Part shown: piece by piece, positions 54,596 through 63,820 of the stretch
Numbering within the stretch: position 1 is the stretch's first letter
How the letters are laid out: every line of letters starts with the position of its first letter
Origin: an uncultured Schlesneria sp.
GTDB lineage: Bacteria; Planctomycetota; Planctomycetia; Planctomycetales; Planctomycetaceae
Direction of reading: 5' to 3'
Length of the DNA: 64,000 bases
NCBI GenBank assembly: GCA_903899985.1
Contig: CAIULL010000117.1
Location: 1-64,000 of the forward strand
Position numbers and translations under genes: made by a program
Notes under the pieces: generated by a model
Database searches by the model: none
What the model saw: the letters and a program-made list of their open reading frames with translations, nothing else
Told to the model about the DNA's origin: nothing

Positions 54596-54624
54596 TTGAC
54601 AGCCGTTCCTGAGCGAAATATAGA
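54596..54624 (+). promoter_or_regulatory. Sigma-70-type promoter of rnc
   Basis: A perfect -35 TTGACA at 54596-54601 and TATAGA at 54619-54624 (four of six consensus bases) are separated by the ideal 17 nt. The rnc ATG lies about 105 bases downstream. This is the best -35/-10 pair noticed in the window. Confidence 0.6.
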
Positions 54625-54728
54625 AGTGTGATCAGCTTGAGATCAGGGGTACGTATCAGAAGTGATTCTGTTCCATCTCAGATCCCGCGCTGGGCGTTAT
54701 CGTCCACACCTGTGCGTCGGGGAAATCT

Positions 54729-55478
54729 ATGTCCGTCGTTACGAACGTTTTCTCGCTCGAAGAAAATCTGTCGGCTTGCGAAAAGGCACTCGACTATCAG
54801 TTTCAAGACCGGTCGCTGTTGCTGAGATGCCTGACCCACTCGTCAATTGCGCGGACTCGACTCGATTCGAACGAGCGACTTGAGTTCCTGGGTGATGCGA
54901 TTTTGGGAACGGTTGTTTGTGAACTTTTATTTCATCGCTTTCCTGAAAAGACTGAAGGTGAGCTGACCCGAATTAAGTCTGTGGTTGTCAGCCGAACCAC
55001 GTGTGCAAAACTCAGTGCCGATCTGCGACTCGGTGAATTCCTGCGACTCGGCAAAGGCTTGTCTGACTTTGATAAAATTCCACTTTCCGTCCAGGCGGCG
55101 GTCTTCGAATCGATTGTGGCGGGTCTTTATTTGGATGGGGGGATGCACGTCGTCAAACCGTTTTTGATCCGACTCATCGAACCAGAGATCGATCGCACCG
55201 TCGAATCTTCGCACGGCAGAAATTACAAAAGCCTGCTTCAACAGCTCGTGCAAAAGAACCAACGCGGAACGCCCCTCTATCAATTGCTCGACGAATCCGG
55301 ACCTGACCATTTGAAGTGCTTCAAGATCGCTGCCGTTGTTGGTACAGATTCCTATCCTCCCGCATGGGGTCCGAATAAGAAAGAAGCTGAGCAACGTGCC
55401 GCAGAAAACGCATGGTGCCTGCTTCAGGGTGAAGAACCCCCGTTCGTAGCTGACGATGGCCCGTCCGAGAATGCCTGA
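54729..55478 (+). CDS. rnc: Ribonuclease III
   Basis: Double-strand-specific endoribonuclease for rRNA and mRNA processing. The RNase III signature NERLEFLGDAIL carries the catalytic Glu and Asp residues, and the second acidic cluster near FESIVAGLYLDGG includes the second metal-binding Glu. The C-terminal double-stranded-RNA-binding domain is present (about residues 165-238), with NYKSLLQQLVQKN and the final GPNKKEAEQRAAENAW helix. Length (249 residues) is normal. The Shine-Dalgarno region GGGGAAA precedes ATG 54729. A small secreted protein gene follows 126 bases downstream on the same strand; there is no era gene next to it. Confidence 0.95.
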   Translation: MSVVTNVFSLEENLSACEKALDYQFQDRSLLLRCLTHSSIARTRLDSNERLEFLGDAILGTVVCELLFHRFPEKTEGELTRIKSVVVSRTTCAKLSADLRLGEFLRLGKGLSDFDKIPLSVQAAVFESIVAGLYLDGGMHVVKPFLIRLIEPEIDRTVESSHGRNYKSLLQQLVQKNQRGTPLYQLLDESGPDHLKCFKIAAVVGTDSYPPAWGPNKKEAEQRAAENAWCLLQGEEPPFVADDGPSENA

Positions 55479-55604
55479 CCTCATTTAAACGACCCTTTCC
55501 ATGCTCGGACGGATCGTTCTCAAGGCAGAAATCGGATATCCTTCCACGGGATCGTTTCAACCTGAGAATTGGTTTTCACTGGCACCTGTTCTGGAGACTT
55601 TGCG

Positions 55605-55991
55605 ATGCGGCTTTCTGGTCTTTCTATCGCCCTCTGTTTGTTTCCTCTTTTCGTTTCTGCAGCGGCCGAAACCCCGCCCCTGACCCCGGCGGAAGCAGCC
55701 AAGCGAGCCAACGAAAAAGTCGTGATGCAAATGGAGGTCAAGTCGACTGGTGGTGACAACAATCGCTATTTGAATTCCGAAGAAGACTTCAAAGATGCGA
55801 AGAACTTCACGATCTTTATTTCGAAAAACGACTTGGCGAAGTTCAAAAAAGCCGGAATTGAAAAGCCGGAAGTTCATTTCAAAGGGAAGCTGATCGAAGT
55901 GACCGGAACGGTGGTTCTTCAAAAAGAAAAACCACAGATCAAAGTGGAGGAACCTGATCAGATCAAGATCGTGACAAAAGAAAAGAACTGA
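55605..55991 (+). CDS. Small secreted protein with OB-fold-like domain
   Basis: A 128-residue protein with a signal peptide (LSGLSIALCLFPLFVSAAA). The mature part fits an OB-fold-like beta-barrel: MQMEVKSTGG, LNSEEDFKDAKNFTIFIS, and HFKGKLIEVTGTVVLQKEKPQIKV have the strand pattern of small periplasmic OB-fold proteins. No catalytic residues are apparent and the function is unknown. GGAG at 55592-55595 stands 9 nt before ATG 55605, which gives a normal signal peptide; the frame extends upstream to 55569 without support. A hairpin follows the stop. Confidence 0.72.
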   Translation: MRLSGLSIALCLFPLFVSAAAETPPLTPAEAAKRANEKVVMQMEVKSTGGDNNRYLNSEEDFKDAKNFTIFISKNDLAKFKKAGIEKPEVHFKGKLIEVTGTVVLQKEKPQIKVEEPDQIKIVTKEKN

Positions 55992-56009
55992 CGGATTTTT
56001 GTATTGGAA

Positions 56010-56048
56010 CCCGCCATCGAACGAAGCCGGTATTCGTTCGATGGCGGG
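56010..56048 (+). terminator. Strong hairpin after the OB-fold gene
   Basis: A perfect 16-bp stem, CCCGCCATCGAACGAA (56010-56025) with TTCGTTCGATGGCGGG (56033-56048), and a 7-nt loop. It lies 18 bases after the stop of the OB-fold-like protein gene and before the glycosyltransferase start. It lacks a T-tract, so it may be a weak terminator or a stabilising 3' structure. Confidence 0.5.
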
Positions 56049-56068
56049 CTCAAGATTGAGCCGCATTC

Positions 56069-57355
56069 ATGCACGCGTCCGGTAAACACTCAAGAGTTGA
56101 CGCGATCGGAATGATGGCATGTCTGACGATTGCGCTGGGACTGAGACTGGCGGTCATTCTCATTCGCCCCAATGAATTGACTCTTGATCGAGACGCCTAT
56201 CTGGGTATCGCTGCCGGCATTGCCGATGGGCGGGGTTTCAGCAGCCCTGGCAGCTCGGTACCCACCGCCTATCGCCCTCCATTGTATCCGATCTGTCTTG
56301 GCGCAGGTCTGACTTGTTTTCAGACATCTGTCGTGGTTGGTGGAATCAACATCATCGCCGGCCTGTTGGCCGTGTGGCTTACGGCACGGGCGGGAAGCCG
56401 CCTCAATTTCGGCCCAAAACGATTTCTCGCAGCCTTGATCGTGGCAATCGATCCATTACTGGTCTGGTACACATGCCAGCCAATGACGGAATCGCTTTGC
56501 ACATTTTTAGCGACATTCTGGCTCTGTTCGATGATTTCGTCCCCAACGGGAAATCATCGTGAAGTCGCAATAAGGCAACTTCTCATTGGTCTTTCGTTTG
56601 GACTACTGGTGTTGTGCAGACCAACCTTCTGGCTGATCGCCGCTCTTTATGCTCTGGCATGGATTGCCATGCTGCGACGAAATGACGTTGAGAATCCGAC
56701 ATCCAGATCCATCCCTGTTTTATCGGGATGGATCTGGTCCTCAATCACCGCACTTTGCGTAGTTGCTCCGTGGTTGATACGGAACTGGTTTGTGTTCGGC
56801 GTTCCGATTCTCACGACCACCCATGGCGGTTACACATTATTACTGGGAAATAACCCTGTCTTTTATCAAGAAGTCGTCCAGCAGCGGTGGGGAGCAGTCT
56901 GGAAGCAAGAAAGCCTTTCGAACTGGCAGGCAGAACTTGAATCAAACATAGAAAAAGACCTGGGACATCAATCGTCAGAAGTGCAACGAGATCGCTGGTA
57001 TTCGGGACAAGCCAAGCAGCACATACTTGCCACACCTCGGCTGTTCGCAGCTGCCGTCGTCCATCGTATCCGCAGCCTTTGGAACATCGTTCCTCAAGGA
57101 GATGCGACTGATCAAGTCGGCGGATGGGGAATTTCAATCGTCGGGTGGTTTTATTCTCTGATACTGACGGCGGGATTGATTGGACTTGTTACGATCTCGT
57201 TCAGCTCTGACCGCCATCGGTGGCTGCCATTATTCGTCCTGATTGCTTCTGTCCAGTTGACTCATCTTATCTATTGGACGAACACCCGCATGCGAGCGCC
57301 GCTGACACCTGCGATCGCCCTGTTTGCGATTGTGGCGATTCCTCGAAAATTGTGA
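56069..57355 (+). CDS. GT39/ArnT-like membrane glycosyltransferase
   Basis: A polytopic membrane protein of 428 residues of the dolichyl-phosphate-mannose/ArnT (PMT_2-like) superfamily. About ten hydrophobic helices are visible. The first outer loop carries LTLDRDAYLGIAAGIADGRGFSSPG, with the acidic residues that act in catalysis in the family, followed by TAYRPPLYPICLG, also typical. The donor is probably a polyprenyl-linked sugar; the acceptor is unknown. The distance from the hairpin to the ATG is 20 bases, and the gene ends 26 bases before the convergent CvpA-like gene. Confidence 0.8.
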   Translation: MHASGKHSRVDAIGMMACLTIALGLRLAVILIRPNELTLDRDAYLGIAAGIADGRGFSSPGSSVPTAYRPPLYPICLGAGLTCFQTSVVVGGINIIAGLLAVWLTARAGSRLNFGPKRFLAALIVAIDPLLVWYTCQPMTESLCTFLATFWLCSMISSPTGNHREVAIRQLLIGLSFGLLVLCRPTFWLIAALYALAWIAMLRRNDVENPTSRSIPVLSGWIWSSITALCVVAPWLIRNWFVFGVPILTTTHGGYTLLLGNNPVFYQEVVQQRWGAVWKQESLSNWQAELESNIEKDLGHQSSEVQRDRWYSGQAKQHILATPRLFAAAVVHRIRSLWNIVPQGDATDQVGGWGISIVGWFYSLILTAGLIGLVTISFSSDRHRWLPLFVLIASVQLTHLIYWTNTRMRAPLTPAIALFAIVAIPRKL

Positions 57356-57381
57356 CGATACGGGGTCGACGAATGGCTTCT

Positions 57382-58122
57382 TCAAAAGCCAACGTTTGGT
57401 CCACCCTGTCCTGGAATTGTTGGCGTTGACGGCGGAGGGGGAACCACTTGTTGTACGGGTGTTGACGCTGAACCAGCCGACTGATTCGAGTCCAGTCGTT
57501 CTCGCCGCATTGCGTAACGAATCGGGAACGAGGGCCAGATTCCATTCGGGTAGGGTTTGGATGGATCGCCAACCTTCTCGTACTTACCATCAAAAGCGTG
57601 GACAAGGACAATGTCCTGGTTCCCAAAACGGTCCTTGAAAATTGCTTTCGAAAGCGGCTTTTCTGACACATACTGTGTGAAACCGAGCCACTGCCTGTCA
57701 GGAGCACTTCCGAAAAAGTTGTTTTTTTCGGGCTTGAACCCGAGGAACTCGCGGGGCAAGGGAGCGGTATGCAAGGCCGTCAGCAAAATCGCCATCGTCA
57801 AGTACCCCGTCACCGCTCCAAAGGCCCAGCGACCGGCAGTGTCCAGCATCGGGATGACTTGGATATAACTCGGAGCAAGCTGTTCAGTCCCCATTCGCAG
57901 GGCAAAACAGAACGCCGTGAACAGTCCCAGCAATGCAACGATATCTGCGTAATTGTCACCAACTAGACCACGAATCGAATTGGCCAAGGGTTCGAAGAAA
58001 TTCATCGCCATTAAACCGGCGAGCAACGTACAAAGGAATGTCTGAGCCGCGCCCCAGATCCCTTCGCTGGCGACTAACCACGTCACAACCGCGACAACGG
58101 CCAGACAGATGATTTCAATCAT
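57382..58122 (-). CDS. CvpA-like membrane protein
   Basis: A 246-residue inner-membrane protein with about four helices in its first 150 residues (IICLAVVAVVTWLVAS, ADIVALLGLFTAFCFAL, GAVTGYLTMAILLTAL) and a long Pro/Ser-rich hydrophilic tail. The pattern G-x-W-G-x-x-Q at the first loop and the overall layout resemble the CvpA (colicin V production) family, whose role is tied to envelope stress or secretion but is not firmly known. It lies on the same strand as the GspE-like ATPase gene, 100 bases downstream of its stop. Confidence 0.68.
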   Translation of the reverse strand: MIEIICLAVVAVVTWLVASEGIWGAAQTFLCTLLAGLMAMNFFEPLANSIRGLVGDNYADIVALLGLFTAFCFALRMGTEQLAPSYIQVIPMLDTAGRWAFGAVTGYLTMAILLTALHTAPLPREFLGFKPEKNNFFGSAPDRQWLGFTQYVSEKPLSKAIFKDRFGNQDIVLVHAFDGKYEKVGDPSKPYPNGIWPSFPIRYAMRRERLDSNQSAGSASTPVQQVVPPPPSTPTIPGQGGPNVGF

Positions 58123-58222
58123 AATGCTTCATACTCGACAAAACGAAGTGACGTAAACTCTGCCGCTGGATCTCTTTTGACAATCGATATTGATCAAGCC
58201 ATTTATCCCGTTGCCGACCGGA

Positions 58223-60055
58223 TTACTTCACGACCCGCAACAGTTCATCAATCGATGTGGTCCCTTTAACGACCAATCTCAGGCCTTCTTCTTTCATGTA
58301 CAACATACCGTTCTTTCGAGCTTCTGCCTTAATGGCGGTCATGTTCGGCGTTTCGCGAATCAAATCGCGCAGACGATCATTGATGACCAGCAATTCAAAC
58401 ACACCGATACGTCCCGTGTATCCCAGTCCGTTACAGGCAGGACATGTTCCTTCAGGCTTTGATGGCGGACGATAGAACTTATCGACCTTGTCGGCAGGAA
58501 GACCAATCTTCTGCAGCAGGTCGGCTGAGGGCTTATAGGCTTCCTTGCAATCCGTACAAAGTTTGCGAACCAGTCGCTGTCCGAGGATTGCCGAAATGGA
58601 ACTTGCCAGCAGGAACGGCTCGACTTCCAGATCGATCAAGCGGAACAAGGCCGCGATCGTGTCGTTCGCATGGATGGTCGAAAACACCATATGCCCCGTA
58701 TTCGCTGCCTGGCAGGAGATCTTCGCCGTTTCACCGTCACGAATTTCCCCGATCATTACGACGTCCGGGTCTTGTCGCAGAATACTTCTCAGTGCCGTCG
58801 CGAAGGTCTGCCCCGCCTTGGAATTGATTTCGATCTGAGTCACGTTCGGCATCTTGTATTCAACAGGATCTTCGACCGTGATGATGTTGTTTTCGTATGC
58901 GTTGATCTCTTGCAATGCGGCATAGAGCGTCGTCGATTTACCAGCACCGGTGGGACCGCAGGTGAGAAACATCCCGTGTGGTTGGCTGACGATGGCCTGC
59001 ATCTGCTCGACAAGTTGTTTCCGCATCCCGAGATCGGAAAGAGTTTTGGCGGTCGCCCCCTTGTCGAGAATACGAATCACCATTTTTTCGCCACCGTGAA
59101 GACCCTGGGTGGCAACACGGAAATCGATTGTCCTCCCTTCCATCTCGGCACGGAAACTACCGTCTTGTGCTTTTCGCCGTTCGGTGATGTCCATAGCAGA
59201 CAGCACTTTGAAAATATTGACGAGAGCGTCACCAGTACTGCGATCAAACGCTTCCGCAGGATACATCACCCCGTCGATACGTAACCGGACTGACATCTCA
59301 CCTTCTTTGGGTTCGAGATGGATATCCGTCGTACGGCGAAGAATCGCGTCATAGACCAATTCTCGAGCGGCGATATAGCCTGTCGAGCTTTCGACCTGTC
59401 GAGAGCGGTCAACTTCGCCGGCCCCCTTACCCGACTTTCCAATCAGGCGAATCGGCGGGCCGCCAGCGTGGCTTCGCTGCTCTTTCGTTCCGACGTTCAT
59501 TCCGAGCCTCGACATCAGCCGCAAGGCGACCGATCTGAGGTGCCGGGGGGTGAGAACCTTGCCTGATTCGGGAACCCGCTTATTTCGTTCGGCAACGTAA
59601 ATTCCCATGGGAATCGCATAACCGGCCGTCATCGACAAAAAACTGAGAAACCATTGAGGAGCACAAAGTGATCCGACGAATCCCGCGACACCAGTCAGTA
59701 AAACGATCGAATTCCATAACTGCGGTTGAACTTTCAGTTCGTTCGCGTCGGTATCGATCCAGTTCGCCGTCCAGACCCAGAGCACAAACAGCCCCAGCAG
59801 ATACACCAACATGAACGAGTGGAAGTAGAAACCGACGAGATCGCGACGTGTCGGATGACTTCCGCGATAAAAGGGAATCGGCAGAGGTGGATAACTGTTC
59901 GAATCTTTGCCAACGGTGCCGGAAGATGCGACAGTGGTCGTTACGGGCGCGTTGGCAGGTGGACCTTGTTGCGCCCAGAGGTCGTCGCTGAAACCGATTC
60001 CAGACAACAACACAAGAAGCCACAAGCGGCGGAATACGGAAGGGGTATTCATCAT
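58223..60055 (-). CDS. GspE/PilB-type secretion ATPase with membrane N-terminus
   Basis: A 610-residue ATPase of the type II secretion/type IV pilus family. The ATPase part (about 225-600) has GPTGAGKSTT (Walker A), EDPVEYKMPNVTQIEI (Asp box), DPDVVMIGEIRDGETA (Walker B) and the zinc-binding Cys pairs CTDC and CPAC. The N-terminus is unusual: instead of the normal soluble GspE N-domain there is a signal-like hydrophobic segment followed by about three transmembrane helices (near 73-99 and 112-155). The protein would thus be anchored in the membrane by itself. No other secretion or pilus gene is close by. No strong Shine-Dalgarno was found before the two adjoining ATGs at 60055 and 60052. Confidence 0.88.
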   Translation of the reverse strand: MMNTPSVFRRLWLLVLLSGIGFSDDLWAQQGPPANAPVTTTVASSGTVGKDSNSYPPLPIPFYRGSHPTRRDLVGFYFHSFMLVYLLGLFVLWVWTANWIDTDANELKVQPQLWNSIVLLTGVAGFVGSLCAPQWFLSFLSMTAGYAIPMGIYVAERNKRVPESGKVLTPRHLRSVALRLMSRLGMNVGTKEQRSHAGGPPIRLIGKSGKGAGEVDRSRQVESSTGYIAARELVYDAILRRTTDIHLEPKEGEMSVRLRIDGVMYPAEAFDRSTGDALVNIFKVLSAMDITERRKAQDGSFRAEMEGRTIDFRVATQGLHGGEKMVIRILDKGATAKTLSDLGMRKQLVEQMQAIVSQPHGMFLTCGPTGAGKSTTLYAALQEINAYENNIITVEDPVEYKMPNVTQIEINSKAGQTFATALRSILRQDPDVVMIGEIRDGETAKISCQAANTGHMVFSTIHANDTIAALFRLIDLEVEPFLLASSISAILGQRLVRKLCTDCKEAYKPSADLLQKIGLPADKVDKFYRPPSKPEGTCPACNGLGYTGRIGVFELLVINDRLRDLIRETPNMTAIKAEARKNGMLYMKEEGLRLVVKGTTSIDELLRVVK

Positions 60056-60254
60056 AGATCGCTGCTCATACAGTTTTCATTGAAAAGCGAAATTCCATCA
60101 CACCGAACGTCGACAGGCATTCCTCGAATACCATTGATCCCGGTTACCGCACGCCGAAGATTTAAAATCAAACACGATTTGATATGAATCGAATACGGAA
60201 GTTGCAACAAAGATGCAACCCGGTCGCGAAAAGTTCGAAATTTTTCTGCTGCAG

Positions 60255-60641
60255 TCACTCTTCGTTCTGATGGAATTCTGCCCAGCGATCCCATGCATAG
60301 GACCATTCCATCCACATTCGCATCAGTGACCAAAGCAGTCTCATTTTTGCCAGGTGTTCTGTGGGAATTCGTCCATTGAGCTCGACGGCGCTCTTGGCCG
60401 CGTCTTTCAATCCCCAGCGCGAACCGAGCGTACGGCATAAGCCGTTCGCCGACAGGTCAGGCTCGGTGTCCTCATTGGTGTAACCGGCACCGTTCGCGGT
60501 CACGAACAATTCAAACAGCTCGCCCCGCAGGGGGTCCAGTTCCAAAGGCTTTGTTTCGCGTTCGGCTGTCAGGACCAGTTCTTCCACTCGATCCAGAATA
60601 CGCGCAGCCAATGTAGATGTTTCATCGACGGAAGTTGACAT
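60255..60641 (-). CDS. Small protein of unknown function downstream of ilvB
   Basis: A 128-residue soluble, mostly helical protein without signal peptide or recognised domain. Notable are the N-terminal TLAARILDRVEELVL helix and the C-terminal aromatic stretch MRMWMEWSYAWDRWAEF. The gene begins 9 bases after the ilvB stop, with a TAGGA Shine-Dalgarno overlapping that stop, so it is almost certainly translated from the ilvB message. It does not look like the regulatory subunit IlvN: no ACT-domain pattern is visible. Role unknown. Confidence 0.7.
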   Translation of the reverse strand: MSTSVDETSTLAARILDRVEELVLTAERETKPLELDPLRGELFELFVTANGAGYTNEDTEPDLSANGLCRTLGSRWGLKDAAKSAVELNGRIPTEHLAKMRLLWSLMRMWMEWSYAWDRWAEFHQNEE

Positions 60642-60650
60642 GAATTGATC

Positions 60651-62441
60651 CTATTCGATGATGATGTCTTTGACCGTTTTTCCGCCAGGAATCATCGGCA
60701 ACACGTGTTCCTGGTAAGGACAGATCACATCCAGCAGATACGGGCCGTCATAATCCAACATCGCTTTGAGGGCGGCTGGAAATTCCTTCTTGCTGCGGAC
60801 CTGGGCTGCGCCTAAACCAAAGCCCTTGGCAATCTGCACGAAATTGGGATACGTCTCTTCGTAATGTCCACCCGATCCGGCACCGACCGCTTCAGGATGT
60901 TCGATCGGACCAAGGTATGTATGAGCACGATTTCCTTCGAGGAAACGATCTTCCCACTGCATCACCATCCCCAGGTGCTGGTTGTTCAGCAGCAGCGTCT
61001 TGACCGGCAGATTCTCGCACTTGAGCGTGGCGAGTTCCTGAAGGTTCATCAGCATGCATCCGTCACCGTCAATATCAACCACCAGCGATTCAGGATGGAC
61101 TGCCTGCACGCCCATCGCGGCCGGCAGACCAAAGCCCATCGTTCCCAAACCAGAACTGCTCAGCCATCGTCGCGGACGATCAAACTTGTAGAACTGAGCC
61201 GCCCACATCTGGTGCTGGCCCACACCAACAGTGATATACGTGTCGAGTTTTTTCGTCTGACGCCACAATTCTTCAATGGCGTATTGAGGAATAATGAAAT
61301 CACCACTGTCTTTGACTTTCAGCGGGAATTGCTTCTTCCAGGCGTTGACTGTTTCCCACCATGCGTCGATTTGCGGAACATCTTCCTCCGCGATCATGGC
61401 ATTCAATCCCTGAAGAACTTCCTTGATGTTCGCCACGACCGGAATGTCGGCGATCTTGTTCTTATGAAGTTCCGAAGGATCGATATCCACGTGCACGATC
61501 TTGCCGTGTTTCGCAAATTCGCTCAGCTTTCCGGTCACGCGATCGTCAAAACGAACACCAAACGCCAACAACAGATCGGCTTCGTTGATCGCGTAATTCG
61601 AATAGACCGTCCCGTGCATGCCCAGCATGTGCAGTGACTGTTCGTCATCGCCAGGAAAACAACCAATCCCCATCACTGTCGTCGCGACCGGGATACCGGT
61701 CTTGCGAGCGAACTTGGTGAATTCTTCACTGGCGTTGGCCTGAATGATCCCGCCACCCGCATAGAAAATCGGCTTCTTCGATTCCCGGATCATCTTCAAG
61801 ATCGCTCGAATCTGATTCGGATGAACGCGGCGAACTTCCGGGTGATAACCAGGCAGATTCATCTCAGGATCATAATCAACGTCCCAAGTGACCAGATTCA
61901 ACTGGACATCCTTTGGAACATCGATCAACACAGGTCCCGGTCGTCCGGTACGAGCAATATGGAAGGCTTCCTTGATGATGCGAGGAATATCTTCTGTCTT
62001 CGTGACCAGATAATGATGCTTGGTGATGGCACGACAGATTTCGACCATTGGCGTTTCTTGAAACGCGTCACTGCCGATCAAAGTTGTCGGCACCTGGGCG
62101 GAAATCGCGATCATGGGGATGCTGTCCATCTTCGCATCGGCAATCGCCGTCACGAGGTTCGTCGCGCCGGGACCACTTGTCCCCATGCAAACGCCAACGC
62201 GGTCGGTCGTCCGGGACACACCTTGGGCTGCGAATGCTCCCCCTTGTTCATGCCGTGGAAGGATTGTCCGAATTTCTGCACTTCGAGTCGTTAAAGACTG
62301 GTGCAGAGGCATGCTGCAGCCGCCCGGATATGCGAAAATGACGTCGGTTCCCTGTCGGATGAGGCATTCGACAAAGACATCGGCACCGTTCAGCGTTCGC
62401 GTTTCGGTTGACAAAGGCTGGCTGGCGGAGATAGTCGACAC
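60651..62441 (-). CDS. ilvB: Acetolactate synthase large subunit
   Basis: Thiamine-diphosphate enzyme that makes acetolactate or acetohydroxybutyrate, the first common step of valine, leucine and isoleucine synthesis. Signatures: [12 protein letters not shown] with the catalytic Glu, GGGIIQANA and [11 protein letters not shown] in the central FAD/cofactor domain, and [12 protein letters not shown], the GDG...N thiamine-binding motif. The size (596 residues) fits the biosynthetic type. The start is a GTG at 62441 with GAGG about 9 nt upstream. No small regulatory subunit is adjacent; instead an unrecognised 128-residue protein gene follows at 9 bases. Confidence 0.95.
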   Translation of the reverse strand: MSTISASQPLSTETRTLNGADVFVECLIRQGTDVIFAYPGGCSMPLHQSLTTRSAEIRTILPRHEQGGAFAAQGVSRTTDRVGVCMGTSGPGATNLVTAIADAKMDSIPMIAISAQVPTTLIGSDAFQETPMVEICRAITKHHYLVTKTEDIPRIIKEAFHIARTGRPGPVLIDVPKDVQLNLVTWDVDYDPEMNLPGYHPEVRRVHPNQIRAILKMIRESKKPIFYAGGGIIQANASEEFTKFARKTGIPVATTVMGIGCFPGDDEQSLHMLGMHGTVYSNYAINEADLLLAFGVRFDDRVTGKLSEFAKHGKIVHVDIDPSELHKNKIADIPVVANIKEVLQGLNAMIAEEDVPQIDAWWETVNAWKKQFPLKVKDSGDFIIPQYAIEELWRQTKKLDTYITVGVGQHQMWAAQFYKFDRPRRWLSSSGLGTMGFGLPAAMGVQAVHPESLVVDIDGDGCMLMNLQELATLKCENLPVKTLLLNNQHLGMVMQWEDRFLEGNRAHTYLGPIEHPEAVGAGSGGHYEETYPNFVQIAKGFGLGAAQVRSKKEFPAALKAMLDYDGPYLLDVICPYQEHVLPMIPGGKTVKDIIIE

Positions 62442-62716
62442 GATCAGATTCCCTCAAACAAACAGTAGTACCGAAGGAATTTACCTTCAGTCACAGAATT
62501 GGCGAGCGCAGTCGCCTTAAACGTACGCATTAGTCTATCCATGCCATTGCCGAGATTCGAGTCTTCTTTGCGTTTTCGATCATTTTTGCAAAGATCTCTT
62601 TCCGGAATGTCATACCTGGCCTGACTTTACCGAACGAACGCAATAACCCGACTTCGCAAACTTCCTGCGGCAAAATACTGTGAAAAGAGTTCCCATTCAG
62701 GCCACCCACTGTCGAC

Positions 62717-63820
62717 CTACTTGAATAGAATCAGTTCACCATCTTTGGAAACGACGCCGGCAACTCCAGTTCCGCTGCTCGCGGTTGACCCGGGGACTCC
62801 TGCTGGTTGGCCACGTTCATCATACAATTGCCAGCCAAGCTGGTTCTCTTTTTTCCATGCGATGACGGTGTGACCATCCGGCGTTGCGATTGGAATCACT
62901 CCTGATCTCATTCCACTCGATCCCGGCGTTTTGATTTCTTTTGGGGTTGTTGGTGACCCGTTTGCATCCAGTTTTGCGAAATAAATCTCCCCCTTTGTTG
63001 GCCAGGCGGCAAGATAGCCGTTACCGCTACGCACAACCGAATAGTAAGTCATCGGGCAGGTGTCGATTTTCCATGGAGTTGTACTGACACGAGTCTTCGT
63101 CACCTGGTTCGGTTTCTGGTCCCAGAGTGCCAGGTACATATCGCGATTGTTGTCAGTTTCTTCTCGATAAAGAATTGCCAGCTTTCCGTCAGCGCCGTAG
63201 ACCGAACTCGTCGTACAACAATTACAGGGATTTAGCGTCGGATCGATCTCAACGGTCGAGGAAAACGTGTTCCCCCCGTCGTGCGAAACGTTCGCGAAAA
63301 GCTTATCTGCCATCCAGACGGCTGTAACAGTCCCCGTATCACTGACGGCCAGCGAAAACCCTTCACTCGGTTTATGGTTAATGTTTTTCAATGGCAAAAA
63401 TGCCGTCTCATCCGGCAATCGACGAGTATAAAAAAATCCCCATTCGTCCTTGGGAAGTTTTAATTTCCAGGCGTTGTTCCCCAGAACGACATGAACCGCC
63501 CCTTCGGACGTCACCGCCATATCCCACGTAATGAACTCAAGGCCTGGCTTACGCGACGCTTGATCTAAAAGCGCCATGGGGGCACTGAACGTCTTGCCGT
63601 TATCCACAGATCGAAAGTATTGGGGTCCATCGGATGAGTCACACACCAGATGGATCACTCCGTTCGCATCAATCTTTGCCGACATCGCGTGACCACCCGA
63701 CGGAACAGACACCGTCGTGACTTTTGTGCCCGCCGCGTTGACGAGTTGACTGCCGGTCGCCATCAAAATTATGCCGACCCAAACTCTAAACAGCGTCACG
63801 GTTCTCATTTGCGATTTCAT
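62717..63820 (-). CDS. Secreted BNR-repeat (sialidase-like) protein
   Basis: A 367-residue secreted beta-propeller. The signal peptide (VWVGIILMATGSQLVNAA) precedes blades with Asp-box motifs: SVDNGKTFSA and SHDGGNTFSS, as in sialidases and related exo-glycosidases. A Cys cluster, NPCNCCTTSSVYGADG, lies in the middle and recurs in some planctomycete relatives of this class; it may form disulfides or bind metal. The arginine triad and nucleophilic Tyr of true sialidases were not identified, so enzymatic activity is uncertain. The gene seems to be a single unit with its upstream region at the window edge. Confidence 0.78.
   Translation of the reverse strand: MKSQMRTVTLFRVWVGIILMATGSQLVNAAGTKVTTVSVPSGGHAMSAKIDANGVIHLVCDSSDGPQYFRSVDNGKTFSAPMALLDQASRKPGLEFITWDMAVTSEGAVHVVLGNNAWKLKLPKDEWGFFYTRRLPDETAFLPLKNINHKPSEGFSLAVSDTGTVTAVWMADKLFANVSHDGGNTFSSTVEIDPTLNPCNCCTTSSVYGADGKLAILYREETDNNRDMYLALWDQKPNQVTKTRVSTTPWKIDTCPMTYYSVVRSGNGYLAAWPTKGEIYFAKLDANGSPTTPKEIKTPGSSGMRSGVIPIATPDGHTVIAWKKENQLGWQLYDERGQPAGVPGSTASSGTGVAGVVSKDGELILFK

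Noticed and set aside
60864-61637. Plus-strand open frame of 257 codons
   Set aside because: Antisense to acetolactate synthase, whose motifs are intact throughout.
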